Shown: positions 19,567 to 30,224 of the stretch, piece after piece
How positions within the stretch are numbered: the first letter of the stretch is position 1
How the letters are laid out: each line of letters opens with the position of its first letter
DNA from: Seminavis robusta
Taxonomy: Eukaryota > Bacillariophyta > Bacillariophyceae > Naviculales > Naviculaceae
Direction: 5' to 3'
Assembly (NCBI GenBank): GCA_903772945.1
Contig: CAICTM010001008.1
Location: 1 to 39,974 of the forward strand
Length of the DNA: 39,974 nucleotides
Notes under the pieces: model-generated
What the model was told of the DNA's origin: nothing
The model's database searches: none
What the model saw: the letters and a program-made list of their open reading frames with translations, nothing else
Made by a program: the position numbers and the translations under genes

Positions 19567-21612
19567 TCATACATCGAGTTCGCCAGGTGTTCTTGTTTGC
19601 CCATTTAGAGCCAAACTAGCAGTTTCTGTTTCCTCTGGCCTGGTATTCCCTGTGAGCTCGGGAAATCTCTCCGTTTGCTTTATCGCATCTCCATCGTATT
19701 GTTCTTGTTCCTGTCTCGGGAAGAACGAGTAGACAATGGCGTTGGTCTGCCCTGCTCTTACAACCAGGTTGTGGTTGCGTCGTTGCACGAACAGATCATA
19801 GACCCAAAAGACTATGGCTACCAATCCAAATGTGATGGCAACTACCATAGCGAATAATTCCGGGGTGTTCGAGTCGTAACTGTCTCTGAATTCACTGCTG
19901 GGAAAAATGTGCTGAGGGATAAGAATGATAATGTCAAGGGAGCAGGAAAATTTGAGACACCGCCACATTCCGTATGCATTGTCGATTTCAGGAATACAGA
20001 CCAGATCCGTTCACGTACCATAGTATATTGACAGTGCCCTGGTGTCGTCGCAAAGTTTTTATGGCTATGAAGGGCAAGATTGACTACCCTTTCCATACTG
20101 GAGTACTTGCTTTCGTGCAAATCTTTGTCTCCCAAGTAAAACGCATCCGGCCCACGAATCTCATAAGTGTGTTCTTGTCCACAATTGTTTTTGATCACTG
20201 CGTAAATGCCAACGACTCCTTCTGGCAAGAGCTGCAAGAGGGCCACATCCCACGCAGTGGCTCCGGCCAGTACCGCCACAATCTCAGTCTCTTCGTCGAG
20301 GGGATCCCCAGGTCGCCTGGCACGGTGAACTGCATGGGTGAAAAACGAATGTGGGTTCTCCGATCGAGTATCCAAGAGTTCCGTGTGCAGCAAGTTGTGC
20401 TCTTCTCGAGTCATGGCTGTAGGGATACCCACGTGTGGCATGACGGGTGTCATGACAGTCTCATTTCCCAATGCCATAATCGCTTCGGCAGCCTTTGCAA
20501 ACGGAGGGACACTGAATAGATTTCCGTTGAGCAAGTCGTAGGTTGCAGGAGGAGGAGAGTAGAGCCAGCTAATGAAGTAGTAGTCCCGTTCGGTAGCATT
20601 CACAAAAGATCCATCTGGTTGACGGTCGGAAATATAGGCGTGGTAGGTTTCGTCTCCGCCCACAAGACGATCCAGATTCCCCTTTTGCAGATAATGACCT
20701 TCTTGGACCCATCCATCGTACTTGCTATTTGCATACTCGACCCAATCTTGGCGCTGACTGTTCGTGACCAATGGTAAGACATTGAGAGTCTCAATGTGTG
20801 CTTGTTTCAGAGAGTGCTGAGCATAGTGCTCAAACATGGGCACTGTTCGAGCGCAAAAGAAGAACTGTCATGAGAACCAATGCAAAGTCGATGGTTAACA
20901 CACGTGAGTGTGAAAGGAGCAATGGTGCAACTTACATGTGACAAATGGCCACCGCTCCCCAATCTCATTGGTCTCTGCGTAGACAGCCAGGCTTGCAGCG
21001 AAAGAGTCCAAGCCATCCCTCAGATCCCTCTGCTGGTGAATGGCAGCATCTCCAACTGTGCGAGAGAACTGATCGAACTGCAGATGAAGTGGAATCAAAA
21101 AATATTCAGTAAACGTTCTCTTGTCAACAACAACAAGCCTACCGATACTAGCCAAATCTTACCGCGATTTCAAAGTTGTTTGTTTCCTCATTCTTGAGCA
21201 GCCGCCAGGTCGTAAACGTCACACAAAATGCCGTGATCAGCAATACACCCACAGCCATCATTCTCCAGATTTTTACGCGGTTGGTATCTGTTTGCGACAT
21301 CTTGATCACTTCCTTGACTTCATCCTTCTCCTCTTGCGTAAGGACGATTTCCGCGGCGTCATCTTGGGAGGTAGTGTTCGTTTCCATCTCGTTCTCTTCT
21401 GGGAAAGCGCCGCCACCGTTGATGGCAAGATGGCTCGTGCGGAACGATGGAGCCTTGCGGCTGCTACCGTTCATTCTGCTGCTGTGGTTCACCCTGCCGT
21501 TACCGGTAGCATTGTTCATCCTTTCTTTGCCGTCCATGGTGTAGATAATGCTGCTGTCCTGTCTTCTTTCAATGGCTTGTTTGACTCTAGCTAGTTCGGG
21601 TCCTTGCACCAT
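19567..21612 (-). CDS. receptor-like membrane protein of the diatom nucleotide-cyclase receptor type, lacking a cyclase domain
   Basis: 586 residues in four exons: 21612-21163, 21077-20936, 20842-20019, 19911-19567 (introns 85, 93 and 107 bp, all GT-AG with matching phase). Layout: cytosolic N-terminus, helix (about 118-139, M-M-A-V-G-V-L-L-I-T-A-F), a roughly 350-residue extracellular sensor beginning F-D-Q-F and containing W-P-F-V-T-L-P-M-F-E and N-N-C-G-Q-E-H-T-Y-E-I, a second helix (A-M-V-V-A-I-T-F-G-L-V-A-I-V-F-W), then R-R-N-H-N-L-V-V-R-A-G-Q-T-N-A-I-V. This layout is that of diatom receptor-type adenylate/guanylate cyclases (from memory of the family). In those a cyclase catalytic domain follows; here the protein ends 46 residues after N-A-I-V in a polar tail. 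It is therefore a sensor without catalytic output, unless an exon was missed. Ligand unknown. Confidence 0.8.
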
Positions 21613-21821
21613 AGTTGTGGGCTGTGGAAGTCATCAACAAGCTCTTCCTCTTACCGGTAGACCGAACGGTCATGAGGCCAAATAATACAAAAGTTAAAAG
21701 ACGCCTGACATTGGCCTGGAGCCAGCCAAAGAATCATTCGGCTTTACGCGAGTTAAATCATTTCTAGATCAACATGATAGCTAATGATTATGACAGCTTT
21801 TCTTCTGTCAAGACGGTAAAT

Positions 21822-22068
21822 TTACGAAAGGACCCGAAATGGCGATTTACACCAAATTCCGATTTATACTTGTGTTTCGATTTTATATTTTGGTTTCGGT
21901 TTTATATTTAGGTTTCGATTTTATATTTAGGTTTCGGCTTGATTTCACTAGTTATTTACCATAGTAATTTGGTTTCGGTTTTATATTTTGGTTTCGGTTT
22001 TATATTTAGGTTTGGAATTGATCAATTTAATTGGATTCTTAAAATCCTGATTTCGGGACCTTTCTACG
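21822..22068. mobile_element. MITE-like AT-rich element with terminal inverted repeats
   Basis: The left end reads TACGAAAGGACCCGAAAT (about 21823-21840) and the right end, reverse complemented, reads TAGAAAGGTCCCGAAAT (about 22049-22066). That is an imperfect inverted repeat of about 18-25 bp (one indel, one mismatch in the core). The inside is non-coding, very AT rich, and filled with a 19-bp tandem motif. Length about 245 bp with no transposase fits a miniature inverted-repeat element. A clear target-site duplication is not visible, so a simple inverted repeat around a satellite is an alternative. Confidence 0.45.
21873..22013. repeat. 19-bp tandem repeat (GTTTCGRTTTTATATTTWG)
   Basis: Five clear units of about 19 bp, three adjacent near 21873-21930 and two more after a short interruption near 21970-22010, varying at R (A/G) and W (A/T), with degenerate units between and after. 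Non-coding. Confidence 0.8.
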
Positions 22069-22393
22069 CTAAAGTATGGAAAAATAAGAATTTTTCAAAT
22101 ATTATTTTACTTGACTAATCCAAAATAAATATTTATAGAAATTAGTCAATTAATTTGTGATTTGTCTTGTTGCCAATGCTTGAAAAGCGAAATTATTGAC
22201 TTAAAAGTCAAGCCTAATGACCCGCAAGAAACGAATGGTATTGTTTCGCAATGGCCTTTTCAGACGAGGAGATCCAATTCGGAAGGCCGCTGCTTCTGTT
22301 CTGTGTTCTGTGGTGTCAAGATTGAACGCGCAAACAACAGCCTAACTGCATGGCTACCGCACGTGTGCATATATATCTGGTACTAGCACGACT

Positions 22394-22509
22394 GTACCAG
22401 TACTGGTACCGGTACATGCATGCATACGGTACCAGGTACTGTGGCTGCCGGTACTGCGGAGCGGGAGCTCTACTCTGGTAGAGTACACGTACCGTACCGT
22501 ACGGTACGG
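22394..22509. repeat. nested GTACC-based palindromes
   Basis: Perfect palindromes seen: GTACCAGTACTGGTAC (22394-22409) and CCGTACCGTACGGTACGG (22492-22509), with several more GTACC/GGTAC words between. The stretch could form cruciforms. Similar words recur elsewhere in the window (25405-25418, 37397-37414). Confidence 0.8.
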
Positions 22510-23201
22510 CTGCACATGACATCGTTCAGTTTTTAGTTGCTGCAAAGAAGCCAGAGCTGGAATGAAATAATGGTGCAAATCATTGCAAAGCGACATCGAT
22601 GAAAGTACATCCAGCGACCTGTTTCTATTGCCTGCTACTCCAGGGTCGTCCTACAAGTAGAAGGGACGCTTGAGGCCGGTGAAGTGAAAACGTCATGTAT
22701 ACTCTACGGTGGTAGTAATGATGCAATGATGTTCCATAAGACGACGGATTATTGATTGTCTTTCCAGAGAGTCGAATCCGCATGTGGAGAAGTGGAGAAG
22801 TGAGCATCCAAGGCATCCCTATCTCAGGCAGGCAGCACCATCAAAACCTTCGGGATCCGACACTGCCGGCCCTGCAATACTGGCTAGTATGATCTCGAGA
22901 ATCACCAACAGCAAGAAACGAAACCACGTTCCTCGTGATACTAGATGTTGTGTTGGAGTATTGCTAGTACGATAGTTTAAATAATCAATAGAACCATGAT
23001 GGCGAAACTCTCTGACAATACCCACAATGAATGAAGCTTTAATCTGGTGGCCGAATTTTGGATCGCTTCCGTCCCTGCCCGCCGGCTGCCGGCAAGCACG
23101 TCCCACCGACCACATACCGGTACACAAAAGACCGATCCCACACACACAGAAAGGGCCGATCATATACGTAAGGTTCACGGGTGGTCTCGCTGACTTTGCT
23201 T

Positions 23202-24857
23202 TTAGGACGACGACGAAAACTTGCTCTGCATTGCGCACTTCTTCTTGGACTGGTAGGCGGCGGGTCTGGGGGCGCTGCCCCTATCCCAGCTCGAACCCAC
23301 AGAGGAGCGCATAGCCCTCTGCTTGACATGACTGCTCCTCATGTTGGACACCATTTTGGATCCCTGTGCCTCGTACATGGCAGCAGAGCTGAATCCTCCT
23401 TCAAGATGCACAAAGTCGGCCTCAAGGGAGGCAAGGTCCTCGCGGTGGCGCGAGGGCGCAGAAGCCCAAGCAGCCTTGACCTCGCCTTTGGCTCTTTGGA
23501 GGCAAGCCCTTGCGCCATCCCAGTTCCTGGCCTGGGCCAAGGAATTTGCTTGAGCCATTGCCTTAGTTGCATTCAGACGCGTCAGGTTGACCTCCACGTG
23601 AGGATTTGGCAGAGACATATCGGTCCCAAGAGGGCGGCTGATTAGACAGGCTGTGGGGTGCGCCTTTGCCGGGGCCTTCAAGAGAGTATCAGTGTAGGAG
23701 ACAGCCACACCGACGTGGTGGATGCGGTCGTTGGTTCCGTTGCTGTTAGCCAACTTCACCTCGAACAGGACGTCTCTGCTTTCTTCAGCGTAGAAGTCTC
23801 CAACCACCACGGTGTAAGATCCATTTTCTCGCTTGACTTTGCTTTCATGGTGGACGTCCACGATTTCGACACCCTTTGCCTTTGCTTCGGGGGGAACGGT
23901 GAGCGAAACCACAACATTTTGCGCCACAACGCTGAGGACACCACCGAGGGCATCACCAAACGCAGCACCCACGTTGGAGTCATTCTCAACAAAGTAGTAG
24001 CTCCCGCCAGGGACCACATCTGACATGTTTCTGAGCAAATCGGCGTCATGGTCGGAACCGTATCCGAAAGTGCATAGCGTGATGGGGCTTCGTGGCTTTG
24101 CGTCGGTGTCCATCATTACAGCCGCGGGCTTGGCGTCCTCTTGAACGTTCTTGGGCTGCGAAGGGCGACGGAAACGGAAACGGGAACCAGACGGTTGGTC
24201 ATCTGCTCCTTCTGTTCCTTGAAGCGTCATGCTTTCATGCGTAAAGCAATTTTTGGTGAAATCCACGAGTGCGTCCGCTTTGGAAATACCTGCATTTGCG
24301 TGCCCGTCGGTGAGGAAAAACACCGTCTGGACCTCATTGGGAATGTCAATCTGGCGCATCTCCTCACACACAAGGCCCACCGCGGCCGACATGTTCGTAC
24401 ATCCGCGGGTCCTCAAAGCGCGAACTTTCTCCACGCATCGCGCTTTATTAGCCTCGGTCATCCTTTGAACGGGCACTTCAATTTTGGCGTTCTCTGCGAA
24501 GCAAATGAGACCAAATCGGTCTTTGGGATACAGCACACGAAGCAACATCAAGAGGGTCTTCTTGCACAGTTCCAGCTTGCCGTTATTCATGGACCCGCTG
24601 ACGTCCAAACCCACAATCAAATCGATGGGCGCACGCTGTTCGTCGTCGTCTGGGAGTTCACGAGCCTTCATGTTCACGCAGACCTGGGTCTGCGTAAGAC
24701 CAGCACCTAACCCAATCGATTCATGTCTGGGTGAAGTTGTGACATGGAGGGTCGGGGTGTTGACGTTGACGAACGAAAAATCCATGGAAGCCACCGTGCC
24801 GGTCTCGGCGGCAGTGGTGGAGTCGGTTGCGGTGGCGAATGAAGCGTCGGTCCTCAT
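23202..24857 (-). CDS. VWA-domain protein (von Willebrand factor type A)
   Basis: 551 residues, single exon, ATG at 24857. The VWA domain spans about 77-310, interrupted by a basic insertion near 220-255. The metal-ion-dependent adhesion site is complete: D-V-S-G-S at 85-89, a Thr near 154 in G-C-T-N-M-S, and T-D-G-H at 183-186. After it lie a beta-rich region (V-V-V-S-L-T-V-P-P-E-A) and a helical segment (about 440-480, A-Q-A-N-S-L-A-Q-A-R-N-W-D-G-A), the order seen in stand-alone eukaryotic VWA proteins related to plant VWA-RING proteins, here without a RING. No signal peptide, so intracellular. Function is likely protein binding through a divalent metal. GC content is higher than in neighbours; the lack of introns is unremarkable. 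Confidence 0.85.
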   Translation of the reverse strand: MRTDASFATATDSTTAAETGTVASMDFSFVNVNTPTLHVTTSPRHESIGLGAGLTQTQVCVNMKARELPDDDEQRAPIDLIVGLDVSGSMNNGKLELCKKTLLMLLRVLYPKDRFGLICFAENAKIEVPVQRMTEANKARCVEKVRALRTRGCTNMSAAVGLVCEEMRQIDIPNEVQTVFFLTDGHANAGISKADALVDFTKNCFTHESMTLQGTEGADDQPSGSRFRFRRPSQPKNVQEDAKPAAVMMDTDAKPRSPITLCTFGYGSDHDADLLRNMSDVVPGGSYYFVENDSNVGAAFGDALGGVLSVVAQNVVVSLTVPPEAKAKGVEIVDVHHESKVKRENGSYTVVVGDFYAEESRDVLFEVKLANSNGTNDRIHHVGVAVSYTDTLLKAPAKAHPTACLISRPLGTDMSLPNPHVEVNLTRLNATKAMAQANSLAQARNWDGARACLQRAKGEVKAAWASAPSRHREDLASLEADFVHLEGGFSSAAMYEAQGSKMVSNMRSSHVKQRAMRSSVGSSWDRGSAPRPAAYQSKKKCAMQSKFSSSS

Positions 24858-26073
24858 CGTTTGAATTTGTTTATATTTGTTGTTTGGTAGGTATGTTTGG
24901 TGTTTCTGTTTTTGTGAGATGAAGTTGAATGGGGCATGGAGAGGAGACCAGACGTTGCTTCAAACGTTGACCGTCGCAGTACCAAAGCGGCAAAATTCCA
25001 GTCGTGCCTTTAGTTAGAGTTTCCACGCCACGATGTACAAAATTATATCCAGTCGGGAGGCTTCGCTTTCTTTTCGCTCAACGATCTTTTTGTAAACGGA
25101 ATGACACCTATTACAGAAGTGCGAGCTTCTCTATGGAGTGGAGCTATAATGAAAGAACAGGAGATGCAGTCACCTCTAAAAGAAGAAGATGGAACTCCTT
25201 CAACAGATAGATAAACAGCGTTTTGATGCCGTGAATGTTTTGCAATCTTTGGAGGTACCATTGTCAGTGCATTGCAGCCATTGCAAGGAGCAACCCTTCT
25301 TGTAACCAACTCCCTAGTAGCTAGGACAGTGAAATTTGGGTGTGAAGCGTTACGAGGCTTACGTGATCGGAAGTCAAACTCCACGTCGGAGTCACGCCAG
25401 ATCCTACCGGTACCGGTACTATGGTGTGCTATTTCGGCCAGCTGGCTAACTATGTACTAGTACTGTAGTATATTCCTACACCGTGCGTATCCAGAACTCA
25501 ATCCTATCGAACGCAATACCACGCCCCGGGAGGTTGCTTTCCCTTGTTCCGATACTGTGAGTCGAGTCCCAACCAGCACCAATTCTGTGGACGCGAGTCG
25601 ATCCGTTACACTGAACACTGAACCGCGTGTGTCCTCCTTGAGCTTCCTGTCGCTCCTCCCCTCCGATGGATCCGCACTGCCAAACCTTCGCAGGTTTGTG
25701 GCATTATGGCGCACCCAAGATGATCATTGATGCACCTCAAGAGGGCAAGTGACGAAGCCGTTCCAAAAGCTTTGCGCCATTAATTCTCTGCAAGAAACAC
25801 TGTAAATCTTTCTATGGTTCTACTATATCTTTTAGCCCGCGAAGATTATGACGAAGGACTTAGAGACAAACTGAATTGACTCAACGGCACCGAAAATCGA
25901 CGACGACGCCTTCAGCAAATTCTCTTCGAAAGTCATGCAACACAATTCTGTATCTCCAATACGTCTCGTAAGAGATGTAATGGGGTACCATCTGCTCTCC
26001 CTTTGGTCTAAGCTTCGAGAGTAAACACTGGTGTTTCGACCAGTCCTCCTTGCTTCTTCTTCCTGTTCTTCCA
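24858..26073. other. intergenic region, divergent promoters
   Basis: About 1.2 kb between the VWA gene (-) and hydrolase 2 (+). Short frames only. It contains the palindrome TACCGGTACCGGTA (25405-25418) and a GTGAGTCGAGTC motif at about 25557-25568. No RNA gene recognised. Confidence 0.5.
25405..25418. repeat. TACCGGTACCGGTA palindrome
   Basis: Perfect 14-bp palindrome in the shared upstream region of the VWA gene and hydrolase 2. One of many TACCGGTA words in the window. Confidence 0.8.
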
Positions 26074-27699
26074 ATGGCATTAACAACCGCAATGAAAGTC
26101 TCCTCCTCCAGCCGAAAAAATGAGAGATTCCTGATGTCTTTCGCCATGATCTCTTCCCTCTTCTGCTTCCATGGCGTTTGTGGCTTTGTGAATGTTGCTT
26201 CCGTGAGAAAGCACGCCTTACAATCCACCATGACAGCCGTCACCTATGAACCTGCTCATCTCTTAACTGATGCTTTTCAACGGAATCCATTTGCCAGCAG
26301 CGAAGAAGAACAAGAACAAGAAGATACCCCTTGCACAACTGCCGATTGGGAGGCTCCTGCAGCATCTGTCGCTGTTTCACCGCCACCAACCGCTTCCTCG
26401 CTTCCTGGTTGGTTTGCTTCAATGGCCAAGAGTCTGCAGGGGCAGCCGCTGTTTGCACCACCCCTTGCGAATCCTGGCAAATGGTGGACCTCGCGTTATC
26501 TACAAGCCGAACTAGCACGTCGAAAGTGGCGCAAGAATCTTCGGGTGCAACTGCAGCACTTTCTCAGAGACTCGGGGCTTTTGCGGGCCATGGTAGATAC
26601 CTTGGTGACCATTGGCACTCCCGCCTTGGCCATGGAACACCCAGACATTGTGCCCCGTTTTCTGCAGCTGTCACAAGACTGTACTCGGATCAAGTATGGA
26701 GACCATGATATGCAGGGTATTGACATGTTTTTACCAAAGGAAGTGGAAGAACCCAAGGGCTTGCTCTTTTTTGTGGTACGTTGAGCTGTTACTACTGCTC
26801 CCATCTTGTTCGATTGTGCTGTTCTTTTGGCAAAGGATGGAGACTAACTTTCATCATTTTCTATCTGGATTGAAATGTGGAATTCGCAGCACGGTGGTGC
26901 TTGGGGGAGTGGAAAACCGTGGATGTACCGTCTGTTGGCAGAACCATTCTTACAAAAAGGCATGGCTGTAGCAGTTGTGGGATACAGAACGTTCCCAGAT
27001 GGTGACATCAACGACCAAGTGAATGATTTGGAACGAGCCTCCCAGGAGTTAACCAAACGATACCCACACTTGTGCTTGCCTCAGTGTCAGTCGGATCTGG
27101 GAGTTTGTGTCATGGGCCACAGTAGCGGTGCTCATATTGCCATGGAAATGTTAGTCAATCGACTTTTACAAAAGCAACAACACACAGATGCTACTCAGAT
27201 GAGGATTGATTCGTTCATCGGCATTTCTGCGCCCTACGAATTGTCCAGTCACTATGAATTTGAAACTATGCGAGGACTAGAACATATATCACCCATGAAA
27301 GCTGTATGTGGATACGACAGGGACCGACTTTCCGAGTATTCCCCGGTGCTTCGCTTGTTCCAAAAGATGGATGCATTGCCTCGTAGCGACCGACAAGCCA
27401 TCAAGGAGGCTTGTCCTCCTGTCGCCATGATTCATGGAACTCATGACGACACTGTGCCGTTTACCTCGAGTCGTCAGGCAGCCAAGCTTTTCTCACTGGC
27501 TGGCATCCACAAGTGCCAAGAAATGTATCTGTCCGAGACGGGACACAGCGACACTGTATTGGAACTCATGTTGGGTGGGAAGACTCAAGATATTCTCATG
27601 GACTGGTTGTTGAAAAGCAACAAGAAGGAGGATGTTTCAACGCAGGGAATGGATGCTTCGTTGACAAGGGAGAAGGAAATGGCACTGACTACTCCATAG
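26074..27699 (+). CDS. alpha/beta hydrolase, isoprenylcysteine methylesterase-like (paralogue 2, possible plastid pre-sequence)
   Basis: 503 residues in two exons, 26074-26775 and 26890-27699 (intron 114 bp, same position as in paralogue 1). Start taken at the first ATG; the frame upstream opens only with TTG. The N-terminus has a hydrophobic stretch (M-S-F-A-M-I-S-S-L-F-C-F-H-G) followed by V-C-G-F-V-N and a Ser/Arg/Lys region, which resembles a diatom bipartite plastid pre-sequence with Phe after the signal-peptide cut. The motif set is complete: H-G-G-A-W-G-S-G at the start of exon 2, G-H-S-S-G-A-H (nucleophile), H-G-T-H-D-D-T-V-P (acid) and E-T-G-H-S-D (His). The region before the catalytic core (R-D-S-G-L-L-R-A-M-V-D-T-L) is shared with the paralogues. 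Substrate unknown. Confidence 0.88.
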
Positions 27700-28254
27700 G
27701 CGCCGAAGAGAAATCATCCCACATCAATCCACAGCTACAGACCGCGCGTCTTGCAGCCATTCCTCGACAATCATTCCAAGATGGCGTGTTCTCTGACGTG
27801 TCGCCACTGTGCATGAATCGCACGCCAAACACGCCGAAAAGAGGGGTCTAAAGAACCGGAACAGTTCGGTCCAGGAGGCTAGACAGGGTTTCGCCTGCCC
27901 CCGCCAAAATGAGCTGCAAAGCACGGCATATTGTCGGAGTTTTCCATTAGGCCCGTCGGCCGTCCTTCCCTGATCACCTCATTAGATCCATGTTTTCACT
28001 TCCACTTTAGAAAGACATTACTCTCCACTTTGTGCAGTTAGTAAGGCTCCTTTAACTTGCTAGTCATGAAGAATGATTTTGTTTCAGTGTTTGGCATTGT
28101 CGTGGAAGCTTCACACCTCGAAACTACTGGTACTCTCAGTTCATGCACAGAAGAGTTGTTGAAATTCTCCTGTCATCTTCCCATTTCCTGTTCATCTCGT
28201 TCTTATCTTTGTTTCCATAAGACACAATCTGCACTTGCGGTGGGTGGTGGTAGA
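27700..28254. other. convergent intergenic region between hydrolase paralogues 2 and 3
   Basis: About 550 bp. It holds the 3' ends of two oppositely oriented paralogues. No gene, RNA or long repeat recognised. Confidence 0.5.
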
Positions 28255-29838
28255 TCATAACTTGCTAGTCACGACGAACGATTTTGTTGCCTTCTCTTTC
28301 TGCTTTTTGGATGATGTCTTCTCGATCCAATCCACTACGGCATCTCTCACATTGCCCCCCATCATGATTTGCAGAGCACATTCATTGTGACCCGTCTTGG
28401 CAAAGTACATCTCGTCCAACCGGGTGACACCGCAGGACCTCAACAAGTGAGCGGCTTCTGCAGTGCTCATGAACGGCACCACATCGTCTTCAATACCATG
28501 CATGAGGGCTATGCGAGGAAGGACAGTGCCGAGGGCCCATTCCGTGGACCATTCCGATGACAGGTACTCTACCATTTTGAGAGCTGGCGAATGCTTTGCA
28601 AAATTCTTGCGCGAGAACCCCATGGCCGCCTTCATGGGAGAAATCTCTTCCATTCCTCTGGAGGCTTCGTAGTCAAAATGGTGTGAAATGTTATAGACGC
28701 CAGAGACCCCCACGAAGGAATCGAGGCGCATTCCTTGGTTATTTGTTGTTGTTGCGTTCTGATCCAACGCTGTTGGTGATGGTTGTTGTTGTTGTTGCAA
28801 ATGTTTTTGCATGTCTTGTTCCAGTTTCTGCATTCGTTTCCTGGTCCATTCGGTCATGTAAAGAAAACAAATGTGTGCTCCACTGCTGTGACCCATGAGA
28901 CACACGCCCAGTTCCGATTCCTCCACACATATTGCAGGGTAGTGTTGTGCCAATGCCGTGGCAGCTAGTTCCAAGTCCTGTATTTGTGCTTCGACATCTC
29001 CACAGGGGTAAGTGCGATACCCCACAATGGCGACTGCCATGCCCTGATTTAGAAATGGGGAGGCAATCAACCGATAGGCGCTTGGAAATCCGCATCCCCA
29101 GCCTCCGCCGTGCTACCGTATCGAATCGACAGGACAGAAAAGGACTGTGAGTGTACCAATCTTTTGTAACAAAGATAGATGAGACCACTGGAATGGATCG
29201 ACTCTGAATGGACTTACCACAAAAAAGACCATTCCTCTGGGTGTTCCAGGAGGAAAGAACAAGTCAACGACCTGACTGGGATGATCCCCATATCGTAAGC
29301 ATTGACATTGTTGCGAGAGTTGCGAAAATTCGACGAGTGCGTCGGGACATGCGAGCAGATAGGCCGGAGCCGTGTATGTGAGGAGGGCATCGAGAATGAC
29401 TCTCAGATTTCCAGAATCTCGGATCCAGTGTTGCAAGGAGAGGGGCAACCATACACCGAGAAAACGGGTGGTATATTCCACTAGTTCGGGACCCGTGGGC
29501 AAGTGAGGATGGGCCTTGGTAGATTGCTGGGCCGATTCCAGGTATGCCAGCAAGCGTCGCCGAAGTTGTTCGCTACCACTACTGTCGGGATGATGATGCC
29601 GCGTCCATGGAAGGGACGTGTGGTCGCTTCCCATGAGCAAGGCTCGGTGGGCAGTACCTATACAGTAGTTAGTAAGACAGAACAACGGCAACTTTGAGGA
29701 AGTCAATTTAGCAATTCAGAACATCATGGGGATACGTGCTTGCTTACCATGTGGAGGAACCCGAGGAGCCGAAAGCGACAGCGCCAATGACTTCTTGGTC
29801 AGGAGAGAGTTGGATCCTTTGCCAGTACTATCCGCCAT
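28255..29838 (-). CDS. alpha/beta hydrolase, isoprenylcysteine methylesterase-like (paralogue 3)
   Basis: 462 residues in three exons: 29838-29748, 29657-29218, 29112-28255 (introns 90 and 105 bp). The second intron matches the position of the single intron of the other two copies, between F-F-V and H-G-G. The first intron is extra. ATG at 29838; the frame upstream opens only with GTG. Motifs: H-G-G-G-W-G-C-G, G-H-S-S-G-A-H (nucleophile), H-G-I-E-D-D-V-V-P (acid), K-T-G-H-N-E (His), so a competent triad. A polyQ run (five Gln) and Asn/Thr-rich insert lies after the nucleophile. The N-terminus is short, Ser-rich and lacks the hydrophobic leader of copies 1 and 2. Divergent from NSA2. Confidence 0.88.
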
Positions 29839-30224
29839 CGTCAAGAATGCTTCTACTCTGTATGAACACTGTGTTCCGGAATTATTGTTGACGTTGCATT
29901 GCGGAGAGATGTTTTGCGTTGATGGCGTTGAATTCTCGGTTTTTGGAAAGATTCCTGAAATTCGTGACTGTGGCTTCTTTTCACCTGACTGAGACTCAGT
30001 CACGAGTATTTGGCAAGCTCAAAACCTGATGAGGAGCCACCAAAAACGAACAGCTCTGCTGGTTGCTTCCGCGAGCTTCCAATCTTCCAATTTCGTTCCG
30101 ACGACAAAACAACACAACAACAAAGTCCTTGCCTTTAGTTGTCACCCAGGACCTTCCAGCCTCTCTGGAATCACCCTTTATCTTCCTTTTCTTCTTCAGT
30201 CTTCAAAGCAAGAATACAACAACC
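29839..30224. promoter_or_regulatory. divergent promoter of hydrolase 3 and NSA2
   Basis: About 385 bp separating two divergent start codons. It contains GACTGAGACTCAGTCACGAG (about 29987-30006), which includes an inverted GACTGAG/CTCAGTC pair and a TCAGTCACGAG element. CT-rich and AAC-rich stretches precede the NSA2 ATG. Regulatory role inferred. Confidence 0.4.

Larger units (their letters stand above)
21613..23201. other. intergenic region with MITE-like element and palindromes
   Basis: About 1.6 kb between the receptor 5' end and the VWA gene 3' end. It contains an AT-rich element with inverted ends (21822-22068), and nested GTACC palindromes (22394-22509), listed separately. Frames here (for example 22819-23238 minus) show no homology. 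Confidence 0.5.

Noticed and set aside
21148..21612. Separate small membrane protein of 154 residues
   Set aside because: It is exon 1 of the receptor; its last codons run into a GTAAGA donor and the next exon fits in phase.
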